Positions 27,644 through 38,054 of a stretch of DNA of 46,318 bases are shown here, piece by piece. The notes under the pieces are model-generated. The model worked only from the letters and a program-made list of their open reading frames with translations. It was not told the DNA's origin and made no database searches. The stretch comes from Deltaproteobacteria bacterium. GTDB taxonomy: Bacteria; Desulfobacterota; Binatia; Binatales; Binataceae. Where the stretch lies: positions 1 to 46,318 of the forward strand of contig JAJXYF010000031.1 of NCBI GenBank assembly GCA_021780755.1. Direction: 5' to 3'. Each line of letters opens with the position of its first letter. Positions within the stretch are counted from its first letter, which is position 1. A program made the position numbers and the translations under genes.

Positions 27644-27720
27644 TGTCATTCTGAGTGAAACGAGGAATCCAGAGTTCTCATGTTCGGATCCGGGACCCGT
27701 TCGCCGCGCTCAGGGTGACA
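27644..27720. repeat. REP-like inverted repeat
   Basis: TGTCATTCTGAG at 27644-27655 and CTCAGGGTGACA at 27709-27720 are 12-bp inverted ends that pair with two wobble positions. Short repeats beginning TGTCATTCTGAG are, to my knowledge, common dispersed elements in several bacterial phyla. No coding content. Confidence 0.65.
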
Positions 27721-27852
27721 CCACCGAGACTCGCTATCATCCTTGGTCGCGCAGACCACGTACTGGACAGCGCGAACCTCGCGTAAGCGCCCACGAAAGG
27801 TCTCATCGATGCGATCCGCATGACCTACCTATGTCTATTCACTGTGGGAAGT

Positions 27853-27875
27853 GTGTAACCTTTTAAAGGTTTCAC
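27853..27875. terminator. Palindrome downstream of dapA, possible transcript end
   Basis: GTGTAACCTTTTAAAGGTTTCAC is a near-perfect palindrome of 23 bp, 27 bp past the dapA stop; its core GGTTTCA matches the other small repeats. There is no proper T tract after it on the minus strand, so terminator activity is uncertain. Confidence 0.4.
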
Positions 27876-27901
27876 GTCTCTTTTCTCCCTTTTTGACCGA
27901 T

Positions 27902-28774
27902 TCAAATCAGGCGCAGGTCCTTCATTGCGGTGCGCAACTTTTCGGCGGCTGGCGGCGTCATCGGCACTAGCGGCATGCGCATCTCGTTGGTGCACTTGCC
28001 CATGAAGGCGCAGGCCTGCTTGATCGGGATAGGATTGGTCTCAGTGAACAGCGCCCGCGTCAGCGGCAGCAACTGATAGTGAAGTTCGCGCGCCCGCTCG
28101 AAGTCACCGGCGAGGCCCGCCGCCGCCATCTCATGCACCTCGCGCGGCATCACGTTGGTCACCACCGAAATCACGCCCTTGGCCCCGATCGCCATCAGCG
28201 GCACCGCGAGCGGATCGTCGCCCGAAAGCAGGATCAGGCGATCGCCGCAGAGCTTCATGATGTCGGAGCATTGGTCCATCGAGCCCGACGACTCCTTGAT
28301 GCCAACGATGTTCTCGACCTCGCACAGCCGCGCGAAAGTTTCGGGCGCGATATTCGAGCCGGTGCGGCCGGGGATGTTGTAAACGATCAGCGGCAGGTCA
28401 ACCGCGTTGGCGACGGCCTTGTAATGGCGGTAGATGCCGTTCTGGGTGGGCTTGTTGTAGTAGGGCGAAATCAGCAAGGCGCCGTCGGCGTGGACCTCGC
28501 GCGCGAAGGCGGTCAGGCGAATCGCCTCGGCGGTGGAATTGGAGCCGGTGCCGGCGATAACCGGGACGCGCCGCCGCGTCTGATCGACCACCAGCTTGAT
28601 CACCTGCTCGTGCTCGGCATGCGTGAGCGTCGCCGACTCGCCGGTCGATCCGCATGGCACGATCCCATCGATGCCCGACTCGATTTGCCATTCGACCAGA
28701 TCGCGCAGGGCCTTTTCGTCCACCGCGCCGTCGCGGAACGGAGTGATGATCGCCGATATTGCGCCGTTGAACAT
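27902..28774 (-). CDS. dapA: 4-hydroxy-tetrahydrodipicolinate synthase
   Basis: 290 residues. It condenses pyruvate with aspartate semialdehyde, the first committed step to diaminopimelate and lysine. Schiff-base lysine K160 (VGIKESSG), Y132 (VYNIPGRTG) and the GSTGES loop at 42-47 are in place. Full TIM-barrel length. Last gene of the long arg/lys run, 15 bp after dapF. Confidence 0.96.
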   Translation of the reverse strand: MFNGAISAIITPFRDGAVDEKALRDLVEWQIESGIDGIVPCGSTGESATLTHAEHEQVIKLVVDQTRRRVPVIAGTGSNSTAEAIRLTAFAREVHADGALLISPYYNKPTQNGIYRHYKAVANAVDLPLIVYNIPGRTGSNIAPETFARLCEVENIVGIKESSGSMDQCSDIMKLCGDRLILLSGDDPLAVPLMAIGAKGVISVVTNVMPREVHEMAAAGLAGDFERARELHYQLLPLTRALFTETNPIPIKQACAFMGKCTNEMRMPLVPMTPPAAEKLRTAMKDLRLI

Positions 28775-28789
28775 GCTTCGACCTCCCGC

Positions 28790-29680
28790 CTATGCGGCGG
28801 ACACCAGTTCGGCGTCGCCGACTTCGACTTCGCCCGTGAAGACCTCGACGGCCTCACCCGTCATGAAGACGTGGCCGGCCTCGGGCCCGCGCTCGCGCCA
28901 TTCGATTTCGAGATTGCCGCCGCGCAATTCGACGGTAGCACTGCGATCGGCGCGACCCGTCAGCACCGCCGCAACCTGCGCCGCGCAGGCGCCGGTGCCG
29001 CAGGCGAGCGTCTCGCCCGAGCCGCGCTCCCACACCCGCATCTTCAGACGGTTGCGCGCGAGCGGCAGAATGAACTCGGTGTTGACGCGCCGCGGGAAGA
29101 ACGGATGGTGCTCGAACTGGCGGCCCAGCCGCGCGAACTCCCAAACGTCGAGGCTGAATACGCTGTCGTCCTCGACGAAAACCACGCAATGCGGATTGCC
29201 CATCGAGACCGCCGTGACGCGATACTCGCGGCCGCCGACTTCGAGCGGGAAATCGATGATGCGGCCGTCGTGATCGACCGGGATTTCGCGCCCCTCGAGA
29301 ATCGGCGCGCCCATATCGACGGTCGCGCCGACCGTGCGTCCGCCCTCGAGCTTCATCGCGATCGATTTCGGCCCGCAATCGGTATCGACGACGATCGGAT
29401 TCTTGCGCCCGCCCGATAATTCATAATGGAGCCGGGCGACGCAGCGGATGCCGTTGCCGCACATTTCGCCGCGGCTGCCGTCGGCGTTGTACATCTCCAT
29501 CCGCACGTCGGCGCTGGTCGATGGGCACAGCATGATCAGCCCGTCGGCGCCGATGCCGAAGCGGCGATCGGACAGCCGCCGCGCCAGCGCACCCGGGTCG
29601 GCGGGACGCACGCGGTCGGCGACGACGTAAACGTAGTCGTTGCCGCAACCGTGCATCTTGGTGAAGGCCAGCTTACGCAT
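28790..29680 (-). CDS. dapF: Diaminopimelate epimerase
   Basis: 296 residues. It interconverts LL- and meso-diaminopimelate without a cofactor using two cysteines: C74 in GEMCGNGIRC and C227 in LACGTGACAAQV. GCGNDYV (N-terminal) is also typical. Its start lies inside the end of lysA (8-bp overlap), so the two are translationally coupled. Product meso-DAP feeds both peptidoglycan and LysA. Confidence 0.96.
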   Translation of the reverse strand: MRKLAFTKMHGCGNDYVYVVADRVRPADPGALARRLSDRRFGIGADGLIMLCPSTSADVRMEMYNADGSRGEMCGNGIRCVARLHYELSGGRKNPIVVDTDCGPKSIAMKLEGGRTVGATVDMGAPILEGREIPVDHDGRIIDFPLEVGGREYRVTAVSMGNPHCVVFVEDDSVFSLDVWEFARLGRQFEHHPFFPRRVNTEFILPLARNRLKMRVWERGSGETLACGTGACAAQVAAVLTGRADRSATVELRGGNLEIEWRERGPEAGHVFMTGEAVEVFTGEVEVGDAELVSAA

Positions 29681-30941
29681 CGGGGCCGCCCTTGAGCGTC
29701 ACGATTTTCTCGTTGCGGATGATGTCCTCGAAGGTATCGCGCTCGCGAATCACGTGCGCCACCGTGCCTTCGACCAGCACCTCGGCCGCGCGGGGACGGC
29801 TGTTGTAGTTCGACGCCATCACGAAGCCATAGGCGCCTGCGCTCATGACGGCGATCAGGTCGCCCGAATCGACCGCCGGCAGGTCGCGCTCGCGGGCGAA
29901 GAAATCGCCGCTCTCGCATACCGGCCCGACCACATCGGCGGTCTGACGATCGCCACCCTCGCGGCGCACCACCGGCACGATATCGTGATAGGCCTCGTAG
30001 AGCACCGGCCGAATCAGGTCGTTCATCGCGCCGTCCACCACGATGAAGCGTTTGACGTCGGTCTCCTTCACATAGAGCACCTTGGTGACCAGGATGCCGG
30101 CATTGCCGACCAGCACGCGGCCCGGCTCGATGATGATCTTGAGCCCGATATTGCGCAGCGGGCCAAGCAGCGCCGCGGAATATTGCGCGGGCGACGGCGG
30201 TTCCTCCTGATAGGGAATGCCGAGGCCGCCGCCGAGGTCGAGGTACTTGAGCGCGATTCCCTGTGCGCGCAATCCGGCGATAATCTTCGCCACCTTCTCG
30301 CCCGCCTCGGCGAACGGCGCGGTCTCGGTGATCTGGGAACCGATATGCGTACTCAGCCCGGCGAGCTCGAGGTTCTTAAGCCCGCGCGCCTCGGCGTAAT
30401 ACTCGTCCACCTGCGACAGGGGGATGCCGAACTTGCTATCGCGATGGCCGGTGGAGATGTGCGGATGGGTCCCCGGGTCGAGGTCGGGATTCACGCGGAG
30501 ACTGACCGGCGCTTGCAGATTGATGCGCTGCGCGACGGCCGACACGCGATGGAGTTCGGGGCGCGACTCGACGTTGATCATCAGGATCTTCGCCTTGAGG
30601 GCCGCCTCGATCTCCTCGTCGGTCTTGCCGACGCCCGAAAATACAATTTTGCCGGGGTCGGCGCCGGCCCGCAGACAGCGCATCAGCTCGCCTACCGAAA
30701 CGATATCGAAACCCGCGCCGAGATCGCCGAAGAGCTTCAGAATGCTCAGGTTCGAGAGCGCCTTCATCGCGAAACAGATGAGGCTGTCGGTGCCCTTGAA
30801 GGCCTCGCTCAAAACCCGGTAATGGCGGCGCAAGGTCCGCGCACTATAGATGTAGAGAGGGGTGCCGAGGCGCGCGGCGAGATCGCCAATCGCGACATCT
30901 TCGGCGAATAACCGATTGTCCTGGTAGGTAAAGTAGTTCAT
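29673..30941 (-). CDS. lysA: Diaminopimelate decarboxylase
   Basis: 422 residues from the ATG at 30939-30941 (AGGACA upstream); a ten-residue in-frame extension is not needed. PLP-dependent fold III enzyme with K60 (CFAMKALSN), the PLP-phosphate glycine-rich loop LDLGGGLGIPY, EPGR and the C-terminal CESGDFFARERDLP with the active-site cysteine from the neighbouring subunit. It makes lysine from meso-DAP. Overlaps dapF. Confidence 0.96.
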   Translation of the reverse strand: MNYFTYQDNRLFAEDVAIGDLAARLGTPLYIYSARTLRRHYRVLSEAFKGTDSLICFAMKALSNLSILKLFGDLGAGFDIVSVGELMRCLRAGADPGKIVFSGVGKTDEEIEAALKAKILMINVESRPELHRVSAVAQRINLQAPVSLRVNPDLDPGTHPHISTGHRDSKFGIPLSQVDEYYAEARGLKNLELAGLSTHIGSQITETAPFAEAGEKVAKIIAGLRAQGIALKYLDLGGGLGIPYQEEPPSPAQYSAALLGPLRNIGLKIIIEPGRVLVGNAGILVTKVLYVKETDVKRFIVVDGAMNDLIRPVLYEAYHDIVPVVRREGGDRQTADVVGPVCESGDFFARERDLPAVDSGDLIAVMSAGAYGFVMASNYNSRPRAAEVLVEGTVAHVIRERDTFEDIIRNEKIVTLKGGPDA

Positions 30942-31119
30942 CCGTGTCCTGATGGAATGAGGCGGCACGAGGCCGTGACGCGGTCTCGCGACGTCCCTTT
31001 GGTAACCGTCGTTTTTATCACAGCCGGCGCGCGTGAAAAAACGCTCCGCCTGACCCGTCGTTGATGAAACTACGAGAGGTCGCGGCTGGCGCCGGGTCGA
31101 TTTGCTCCGCGGACCGCGA

Positions 31120-31638
31120 TCAGGGGGTATCGGCCGGCAACGGGGACGGCGACGGTAACTGGTAGGTGTCGGGATTGGGCGCCAACGGCGGCTTGACCCG
31201 CATGACCGAGACCTCGTTGGAGGGCTCGCTGTGATAGCCGTCGGTGGTCTGGGCGATGATGGTGTAGCGATAGCGGGCGCCCATCGTGGTTTCGGCGTCG
31301 AGGTAGCTGAATTGGTCCTCGAGCTGGAAGCGTTCCTGGTCGGTCACGGGGATATTGACCAGCGCCGTCATGGGGCCGTCGCCCACCGCGCGCATCAGCA
31401 CAAAGCCGCCCAGATCGCGCATCGCATGGCCGCCGTTGTAGCGGGTGGGACGCAGCCAGGTGAGCTTGATGCCGCCAATCGCGGGGATGGCGCGGAGGCT
31501 GAGGATGCGTTCGGGTCGCGCGTACTCGGGGGGGACCGGCGCGCTCTTGACGCCGCATCCGGGCAGCCCGGCCGCGGCGAAAATGGTGATAGTCACGATC
31601 GCGATCGCCGCAACCGTTCCGGGCTTCATTCGCGTCAT
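31120..31638 (-). CDS. Lipoprotein with fibronectin type III-like domain
   Basis: 172 residues from the ATG at 31636-31638. A signal peptide (IAIVTITIFAAAGLPGC) ends in an LPGC lipobox, followed by GVKSAPVPPEYARP, the usual Pro-rich linker of small lipoproteins in this position. Residues ~50-150 form an FnIII-like beta-sandwich (GIKLTWLRPT, YRYTIIAQTTDGYHSEPSNEVSV). It lies between argH and lysA; a lipoprotein at this spot (LptM/YifL type in enterics, longer here) is a recurring arrangement. Function unknown. Confidence 0.8.
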   Translation of the reverse strand: MTRMKPGTVAAIAIVTITIFAAAGLPGCGVKSAPVPPEYARPERILSLRAIPAIGGIKLTWLRPTRYNGGHAMRDLGGFVLMRAVGDGPMTALVNIPVTDQERFQLEDQFSYLDAETTMGARYRYTIIAQTTDGYHSEPSNEVSVMRVKPPLAPNPDTYQLPSPSPLPADTP

Positions 31639-31691
31639 CAACGCCGCATGCCTCCGCGTCCGTTATGATCCATTTCTCGCTGCGTGCGGAA

Positions 31692-33140
31692 TCATCCGCG
31701 CCCCAATTGCTTCAGCCGTCGCCGCACCGTTTCCGGGGCTGGGCCGCCGACGATCTTGCGCGCGCGCATGGAGCTATCCACGTTGAGTGCGGCGAGCGCG
31801 TCGGGGCCGAACAGCGGCGAGTAGCGGCGCAAGTCATCGAGCGTAAGTTCTCCAATCGAGCGGCCGGCCGCGGCGGTCTCGCGCACCAGCGAGCCGACCG
31901 CCTCGTGGGCCTCGCGAAACGGGGCGCCGCGCGCGACCAGGTACTCCGCGAGATCGGTCGCGAGCGCGAAGCCGCCGGCCGCCGCCCGCATCGCGGCACG
32001 ATCGAAGCGAATCCGCGGCCATAGCTTCGCCACCAGGTCGAGGGCCGGCTTGAGGGTATCGAGCGCATCGAAGACCCGCTCCTTGTCCTCCTGCAAGTCG
32101 GAGTTGTAAGCGAGCGGCAGGCCCTTGAGGATGGTCAACATCGCGAGCAGGTCGCCGATAATCCGGCCGGTCTTGCCACGAATCAATTCGAGCAGGTCGG
32201 GGTTTTTTTTCTGCGGCATCATCGAGCTGCCGGTGGAAAATTCGTCGGGCAATTGGGCGAAACCAAACTCGGTGCTGGTCCACAGGATGAGTTCCTCCGC
32301 CATCCGCGACAGATGCACCGCGATGAGCGATGCCGCGGCGAGAAAATCGACGGCGAAATCGCGATCCGAGACCGCGTCGATGCTGTTCTCCGCGATGCGG
32401 CGAAAACCCAACTCGCGGGCGACCATGCGGCGGTCGATCGGCAACGTCGAACCGGCGAGGGCGCCGGCCCCGAGCGGCATCACGGCGGTGCGCTCGAGCG
32501 CTTGTTCGAGGCGCTCGCGATCGCGCGCGAACATTTCGACATAGGCGAGCAGATGATGGGCGAGCGACACCGGCTGCGCGCGCTGCAGATGGGTGTAGCC
32601 GGGCATCACGGTTTCGACGTGGGCGCGCGCGACCTTGAGCAGCGTCGCGCGCAGGCCGCGCACCAGAGCGATCACTGCGGCGATCTCGTCGCGCAGGTAG
32701 AGCCGGAAGTCGAGCGCGACCTGATCGTTGCGCGAGCGCGCGGTATGCAGTTTGCCGCCCGCCGCGCCGATCTTTTCCGTCAGGCGGCGTTCGATTGCGA
32801 GATGGATGTCCTCGTCAGCGACCGCGAAGCGAAAGCGCCCGTCGCCGATCTCGCGGGCGATTTCATCGAGCCCGGCTTCGATTTCGCGGGCTTCGGCGGC
32901 GGTGATTAGTCCGACCTTCGCGAGCATCCGCGCATGCGCGATCGATCCTCGAATATCGTGGCGAAAGAGCCGCCGGTCGAAGGGCAGCGATGCGGTGAAA
33001 GCCTCGACCTCGGGCAGGCGCGGGGCCTTGAAGCGGCCGCGTAGGAGATTTTTCCCGGTCGTCCCGATGACCGGGTGCGAGGCCTTCGTCGGCGAAGATT
33101 CGGACTTCGCGCGCGGCTGGATTTTGCGACGCCCCTTCAT
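31692..33140 (-). CDS. argH: Argininosuccinate lyase
   Basis: 482 residues including an ~25-residue basic extension before the family start, so a later start is possible. It splits argininosuccinate into arginine and fumarate. HTARSRNDQ (132-140) and the mobile catalytic loop [12 protein letters not shown] (304-315) are intact, with the [11 protein letters not shown] segment between. Last arginine gene, followed at ~50 bp by the lipoprotein gene. Confidence 0.96.
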   Translation of the reverse strand: MKGRRKIQPRAKSESSPTKASHPVIGTTGKNLLRGRFKAPRLPEVEAFTASLPFDRRLFRHDIRGSIAHARMLAKVGLITAAEAREIEAGLDEIAREIGDGRFRFAVADEDIHLAIERRLTEKIGAAGGKLHTARSRNDQVALDFRLYLRDEIAAVIALVRGLRATLLKVARAHVETVMPGYTHLQRAQPVSLAHHLLAYVEMFARDRERLEQALERTAVMPLGAGALAGSTLPIDRRMVARELGFRRIAENSIDAVSDRDFAVDFLAAASLIAVHLSRMAEELILWTSTEFGFAQLPDEFSTGSSMMPQKKNPDLLELIRGKTGRIIGDLLAMLTILKGLPLAYNSDLQEDKERVFDALDTLKPALDLVAKLWPRIRFDRAAMRAAAGGFALATDLAEYLVARGAPFREAHEAVGSLVRETAAAGRSIGELTLDDLRRYSPLFGPDALAALNVDSSMRARKIVGGPAPETVRRRLKQLGRG

Positions 33141-33212
33141 CGTGGAAGAACAAGAATTGCGGTTACCGCAGCGCCGGTGCGGGCGCCGGTCACGACCATC
33201 GCGCGCCGCCGC

Positions 33213-33389
33213 TCAACGCGCGGGCTGCGTGCGGCATGTGCATCCGCGGGCCGCGCACGCCATCACGCCATCAGGATGGACGATATGAACGTCCATCTTG
33301 TGGCCGCACTTCGGGCATTCGCCGATGCGGGCGCGCGGCACCAGTTTCGGCCCCGTGCGCGGCGGCTTGAATTGAATCACCTTACCCAA
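33213..33389 (-). CDS. Small zinc-ribbon protein between argG and argH
   Basis: 58 residues from a TTG at 33387-33389 (GGGAAAA upstream; a GTG at 33378-33380 is an alternative). Sequence starts MGKVIQFKPPRTGPKLVPRA; CPKC at 25-28 and C45, C50, C52 (MACAARGCTC) can bind zinc. Reading frame is closed by stops at both ends and has no plausible competitor on either strand. It fills the 293-bp gap between argG and argH, so it is probably cotranscribed. Family and role unknown; could be a regulator or a degraded ribosome-associated ribbon. Confidence 0.6.
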   Translation of the reverse strand: MGKVIQFKPPRTGPKLVPRARIGECPKCGHKMDVHIVHPDGVMACAARGCTCRTQPAR

Positions 33390-33433
33390 AGCTGGTTTTC
33401 CCTTTTAGCCTCCGTGCTCAAATTGATTCGCCG

Positions 33434-34660
<1,227 letters not shown>

Positions 34661-34684
34661 TTGAATAGCTACTGACGATTGCGC

Positions 34685-35635
34685 TTAAATCCGCGACGCC
34701 GCCGGCGTCCCCTGATGAGTGAGTATTTCCGGGCGCAGCAGCCAGACCATCACGGCCTTCTGCGCGTGCAGTCGATTCTCGGCCTGGTCGAGCACCACCG
34801 ACTGCGCGCCGTCGAGCACCTCGTCGGTAATTTCCTCGCCGCGATGAGCCGGCAGGCAATGCATCACGACCGCGTCTGGCCTGGCGTGTTTCATCAGCGC
34901 GCGGTTCACCTGATAGTCCTTGAATTCGCGCCGGCGCTTGGCCGCTTCGCCCTCCTGGCCCATCGAAGTCCAGGTGTCGGTGTAAACCACGTCGGCATCC
35001 TTCACCGCCGCGACCGCGTCATGAATCAGGATTCCGCCTTTTTCCTGGCGCAGCCGGGCGACGAAATCGCCATCGGGCTCGTAATTCGGCGGACACGCGA
35101 CGCGCAGTTCGAAATGGATCGCGGCGGCCGCTTCGATCCAGCTTTGCGCCAGGTTGAAGCCGTCGCCGACGAAGGCAACCTTGAGCTTGTGCAATTCGCC
35201 GAAGCGCTCGCGCAGGGTCATCAGGTCCGCGAGTAACTGGCACGGATGAAGCAAATCAGTGAGGCCGTTGATCACGGGCACGCTCGCTTCGCGCGCCAAC
35301 TCCACGCAGGTCGAATGGGCGAAGGTGCGTATCATTATAAGGTCAACCCAGCGCGAGAGGTTGCGCGCGACGTCCTTGGCCGATTCGCGTTCGCCGATGC
35401 CGATGTCCTGCGGCGCCAGGTAGATCGCGTGGCCGCCGAGTTGCGCCATGCCGGTCTCGAAGGTGATGCGCGTGCGGAGCGAGGGCTTCTGGAAAATCAT
35501 CGCGAGGGTGCGGCCGCGCAGATACGGATGTTCGATGCCGCTCTTGAGTTCGGCCTTGAGCCGAATCCCGAGTCTGAGCAGTCCGTCGAGCTCCGCCGTG
35601 GTCAGCGAGCTCAAATCGAGTAGGTCGCGTTTCAT
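34685..35635 (-). CDS. argF: Ornithine carbamoyltransferase
   Basis: 316 residues from the ATG at 35633-35635, giving the usual MKRDLLDLSSLT start; the frame extends another 19 codons upstream. Carbamoyl-phosphate motif S52-L-R-T-R56 (variant of STRTR), HPCQ at 130-133 and HCLPAHRGEE near the C-terminus with the substrate cysteine. It makes citrulline. The SLRTR form and GDGFN (for GDGNN) occur in some true OTCases, so I keep the assignment; acetylornithine carbamoyltransferase is less likely. Confidence 0.93.
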   Translation of the reverse strand: MKRDLLDLSSLTTAELDGLLRLGIRLKAELKSGIEHPYLRGRTLAMIFQKPSLRTRITFETGMAQLGGHAIYLAPQDIGIGERESAKDVARNLSRWVDLIMIRTFAHSTCVELAREASVPVINGLTDLLHPCQLLADLMTLRERFGELHKLKVAFVGDGFNLAQSWIEAAAAIHFELRVACPPNYEPDGDFVARLRQEKGGILIHDAVAAVKDADVVYTDTWTSMGQEGEAAKRRREFKDYQVNRALMKHARPDAVVMHCLPAHRGEEITDEVLDGAQSVVLDQAENRLHAQKAVMVWLLRPEILTHQGTPAASRI

Positions 35636-35744
35636 CGGAACGTCTGGCGCCGTGGCGCGCGCCCATCTTAGCGTATTTTCGCGCGCGGTCATCTACCGGC
35701 GCGGGGTTCAACTATAGGGCGCGGTGAACCCGACAACCCGCCGC

Positions 35745-36947
35745 TCAGGCCCCTTTGGCCGCGGCGGCCGCGGTGCGCAGCGCCCGCTCGATAATCGCGA
35801 GCCCCGCGTCGGCCTCCTCGCGCGTGAGATTCAGCGGTGGCAGCAGGCGCAACACGGTGTCGGCGGTGCCATTTACCAGCAGATGTTCCTTGAGGCACTC
35901 CTCGACCACGGGCTTTGCCGGATGGGTCAGGGCCGCGCCAATAATCATGCCCTTGCCGCGAACTTCGCGGACGTTACCGGTGGTCTTGCCGATCTCGCGC
36001 AGGCGGTCGATCAGGTAGCCGCCGATCTCGGCCGCATTTTCCATGACGCCGTCCTGCTCTAGGGCGTCGATCACGGCGAGCGCCGCGGCGCAGGCGATCG
36101 GATTGCCGCCAAAAGTTGACCCGTGCGTGCCCGGCGTCATCACCGAGGCGATTTCGGACTTCGCGACCATCGCACCAATCGGCACGCCACCGCCGAGTGC
36201 CTTGGCCAGCGTGATGATGTCGGGCTTGATGCCGGTGTGCTGATAACCAAACATCTTGCCGCTGCGACCCATCCCGACCTGCACCTCGTCAACGATCAGC
36301 AAAATGCCGGCGCGATCGCACAGATCGCGCAGCCGCGCGAGATAGTCCAGATGGGGCGTCACGACGCCGCCCTCACCCTGGATCGGCTCGACCATCACGG
36401 CCACAGTCTGCTTGTTGATGGTGCGTTCGACCGCCGCGACGTCGTCGAAATCGACCATCTTGAAGCCGGGGACCAGCGGCTGGAAGCCCTGATGATATTT
36501 TTCCTGGCCGGTGGCGCTGAGCGAGCCGAACGTGCGGCCATGAAACGAACCGAGCGTCGAGATAAACTCGAAACGCCCGCTGCCATGGCCCCAGCGGCGC
36601 GCCACTTTTATCGCTGCTTCGTTCGCCTCGGCACCGGAATTGGCGAAAAAGACGCGGCCGTCGCCGAACAGCCGGCTGAGTCGCGAGGCGAGCCGCGCCA
36701 TCGGTTCGGTATGGAACACGTTGGAAACGTGCGTCAGCTTTTCGGCCTGATCGCGAATCGCGCGCACCACGCGCGGATGGCCATGGCCGAGGCTGGTGAC
36801 CGCGAGGCCGCAGAAAAAATCGAGATAGCGAATGCCGTCGGCGTCGTACAGATAGGCGCCGTTGCCGCGCACGAAGGCGAGCGGGGTGCAGCCGTAGGTG
36901 TTGAGCAGGCCCGAATGTGCGAGGTCGATGATTTCCGCGTTATTCAT
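35745..36947 (-). CDS. argD: Acetylornithine aminotransferase
   Basis: 400 residues from the ATG at 36945-36947, chosen because GGAG lies 9 nt upstream; an earlier ATG at 36984-36986 adds 13 residues. PLP lysine K249 (LAKALGGG), D220 (VDEVQVGMGRSG) and the SGAEANEAA phosphate loop. Class III aminotransferase; with ArgB, F, G and H as neighbours the arginine role is clear, though such enzymes often also serve as succinyldiaminopimelate aminotransferase (DapC) in lysine synthesis. Confidence 0.94.
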   Translation of the reverse strand: MNNAEIIDLAHSGLLNTYGCTPLAFVRGNGAYLYDADGIRYLDFFCGLAVTSLGHGHPRVVRAIRDQAEKLTHVSNVFHTEPMARLASRLSRLFGDGRVFFANSGAEANEAAIKVARRWGHGSGRFEFISTLGSFHGRTFGSLSATGQEKYHQGFQPLVPGFKMVDFDDVAAVERTINKQTVAVMVEPIQGEGGVVTPHLDYLARLRDLCDRAGILLIVDEVQVGMGRSGKMFGYQHTGIKPDIITLAKALGGGVPIGAMVAKSEIASVMTPGTHGSTFGGNPIACAAALAVIDALEQDGVMENAAEIGGYLIDRLREIGKTTGNVREVRGKGMIIGAALTHPAKPVVEECLKEHLLVNGTADTVLRLLPPLNLTREEADAGLAIIERALRTAAAAAKGA

Positions 36948-37002
36948 CTCGATTTTCTCCGCCGCTGAGCGTTCGCGCTCATTCATCCGGGAACCATATC
37001 AG

Positions 37003-37965
37003 TCAGGCCCGCGGCGCGGCCATCGCCGCCCGCGCCTTGCCCCGCACCGCCGCCGCGCGCTGTACGATTTCGGTACCGGCGCCGGCGTCGCTGAAGACCG
37101 CCAGCAGTACCGCATGCGGCACGCGCCCGTCGATCACGTGGGCGCGCCCAACCCCGTCGCGCAGCGCGTCGAGACCGCATTCGACCTTGGGAATCATGCC
37201 CTCGCCGATCGCGCCGCTCGCGATCATTTTCTTCGCGCGCGCCGCATCGAGCGACGGCATCAGCTTGCCCTTTTCGTCCTTGACGCCCTCGACGTCGGTC
37301 AGCAGGATCAGTTTCTCCGCCTTGAGCGCGCCGGCGATTTCGCCCGCCGCGACGTCGGCGTTGATATTGTAGGTCTCGCCCGCGCGGCCGTGTCCGATCG
37401 GGGCAATCACCGGGATAAAGCCCGCCTCGCGCAGTGTTGCCAGCACTGCCGGATTGACCTCGGCGACTTCGCCCACCAGACCGACATCGACCTGGCTGCG
37501 GCAACCGTTTGCGCCGGCCACGACCATCTTCATCTTGCGCGCGACGATCAGATCGCCGTCCTTGCCCGAGAGCCCGACCGCGCGCCCGCCCGCCCGCGAA
37601 ATCTGGGCGACGATCTCCTTGCCGATCTTCTGCAGCACCATCTCGACCGCTTCCATGGTCGGGGCGTCGGTCACGCGCATGCCGCGCACGAAGCTGGATT
37701 TCAGGCCGAGCTTGTCGATCAGCTGGTTAATCTGGGGGCCGCCGCCGTGCACCACTATCGGGTCGATACCGACCGCCTGCAACAGCACGATGTCCTGGGC
37801 GAAGCCGGCGCGCAGTTCCGGCGAAAGCATCGCATGGCCGCCATACTTGATAACGAAGGTCTTGCCGCGAAAACGCTGGATATAGGGTAATGCCTCGATC
37901 AGGCCGCGCGCTCTTTCGATCAACTCTTGCAATGCTTTACTGTGGGCTCGTCGCCCGCACTCCAT
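37003..37965 (-). CDS. argB: Acetylglutamate kinase
   Basis: 320 residues, with a ten-residue N-terminal and a ~20-residue Ala/Arg-rich C-terminal extension. FVIKYGGHAM (phosphate-binding Lys), VHGGGPQIN (substrate loop), RVTDAPTME and TYNINADVAAGEIA are diagnostic. It phosphorylates N-acetylglutamate and is the usual point of arginine feedback. Followed by argD at ~55 bp; hslU ends 89 bp upstream with no terminator visible. Confidence 0.95.
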   Translation of the reverse strand: MECGRRAHSKALQELIERARGLIEALPYIQRFRGKTFVIKYGGHAMLSPELRAGFAQDIVLLQAVGIDPIVVHGGGPQINQLIDKLGLKSSFVRGMRVTDAPTMEAVEMVLQKIGKEIVAQISRAGGRAVGLSGKDGDLIVARKMKMVVAGANGCRSQVDVGLVGEVAEVNPAVLATLREAGFIPVIAPIGHGRAGETYNINADVAAGEIAGALKAEKLILLTDVEGVKDEKGKLMPSLDAARAKKMIASGAIGEGMIPKVECGLDALRDGVGRAHVIDGRVPHAVLLAVFSDAGAGTEIVQRAAAVRGKARAAMAAPRA

Positions 37966-38054
37966 ACCCCGCTGCCGGCCTTACTGAGTATTCGCGCAAG
38001 GCCGCGGCCGATCGTCATTGGCCGCTCGCCGCGAACTCCCGGAGCGGCGCTCGA

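Larger units (their letters stand above)
27503..27901. other. Intergenic region rich in palindromic repeats
   Basis: About 400 bp between two minus-strand genes. No coding frame I trust. It holds three repeat elements listed separately (27548-27600, 27644-27720, 27853-27875) and the probable promoter region of the amidohydrolase pair. Confidence 0.6.
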
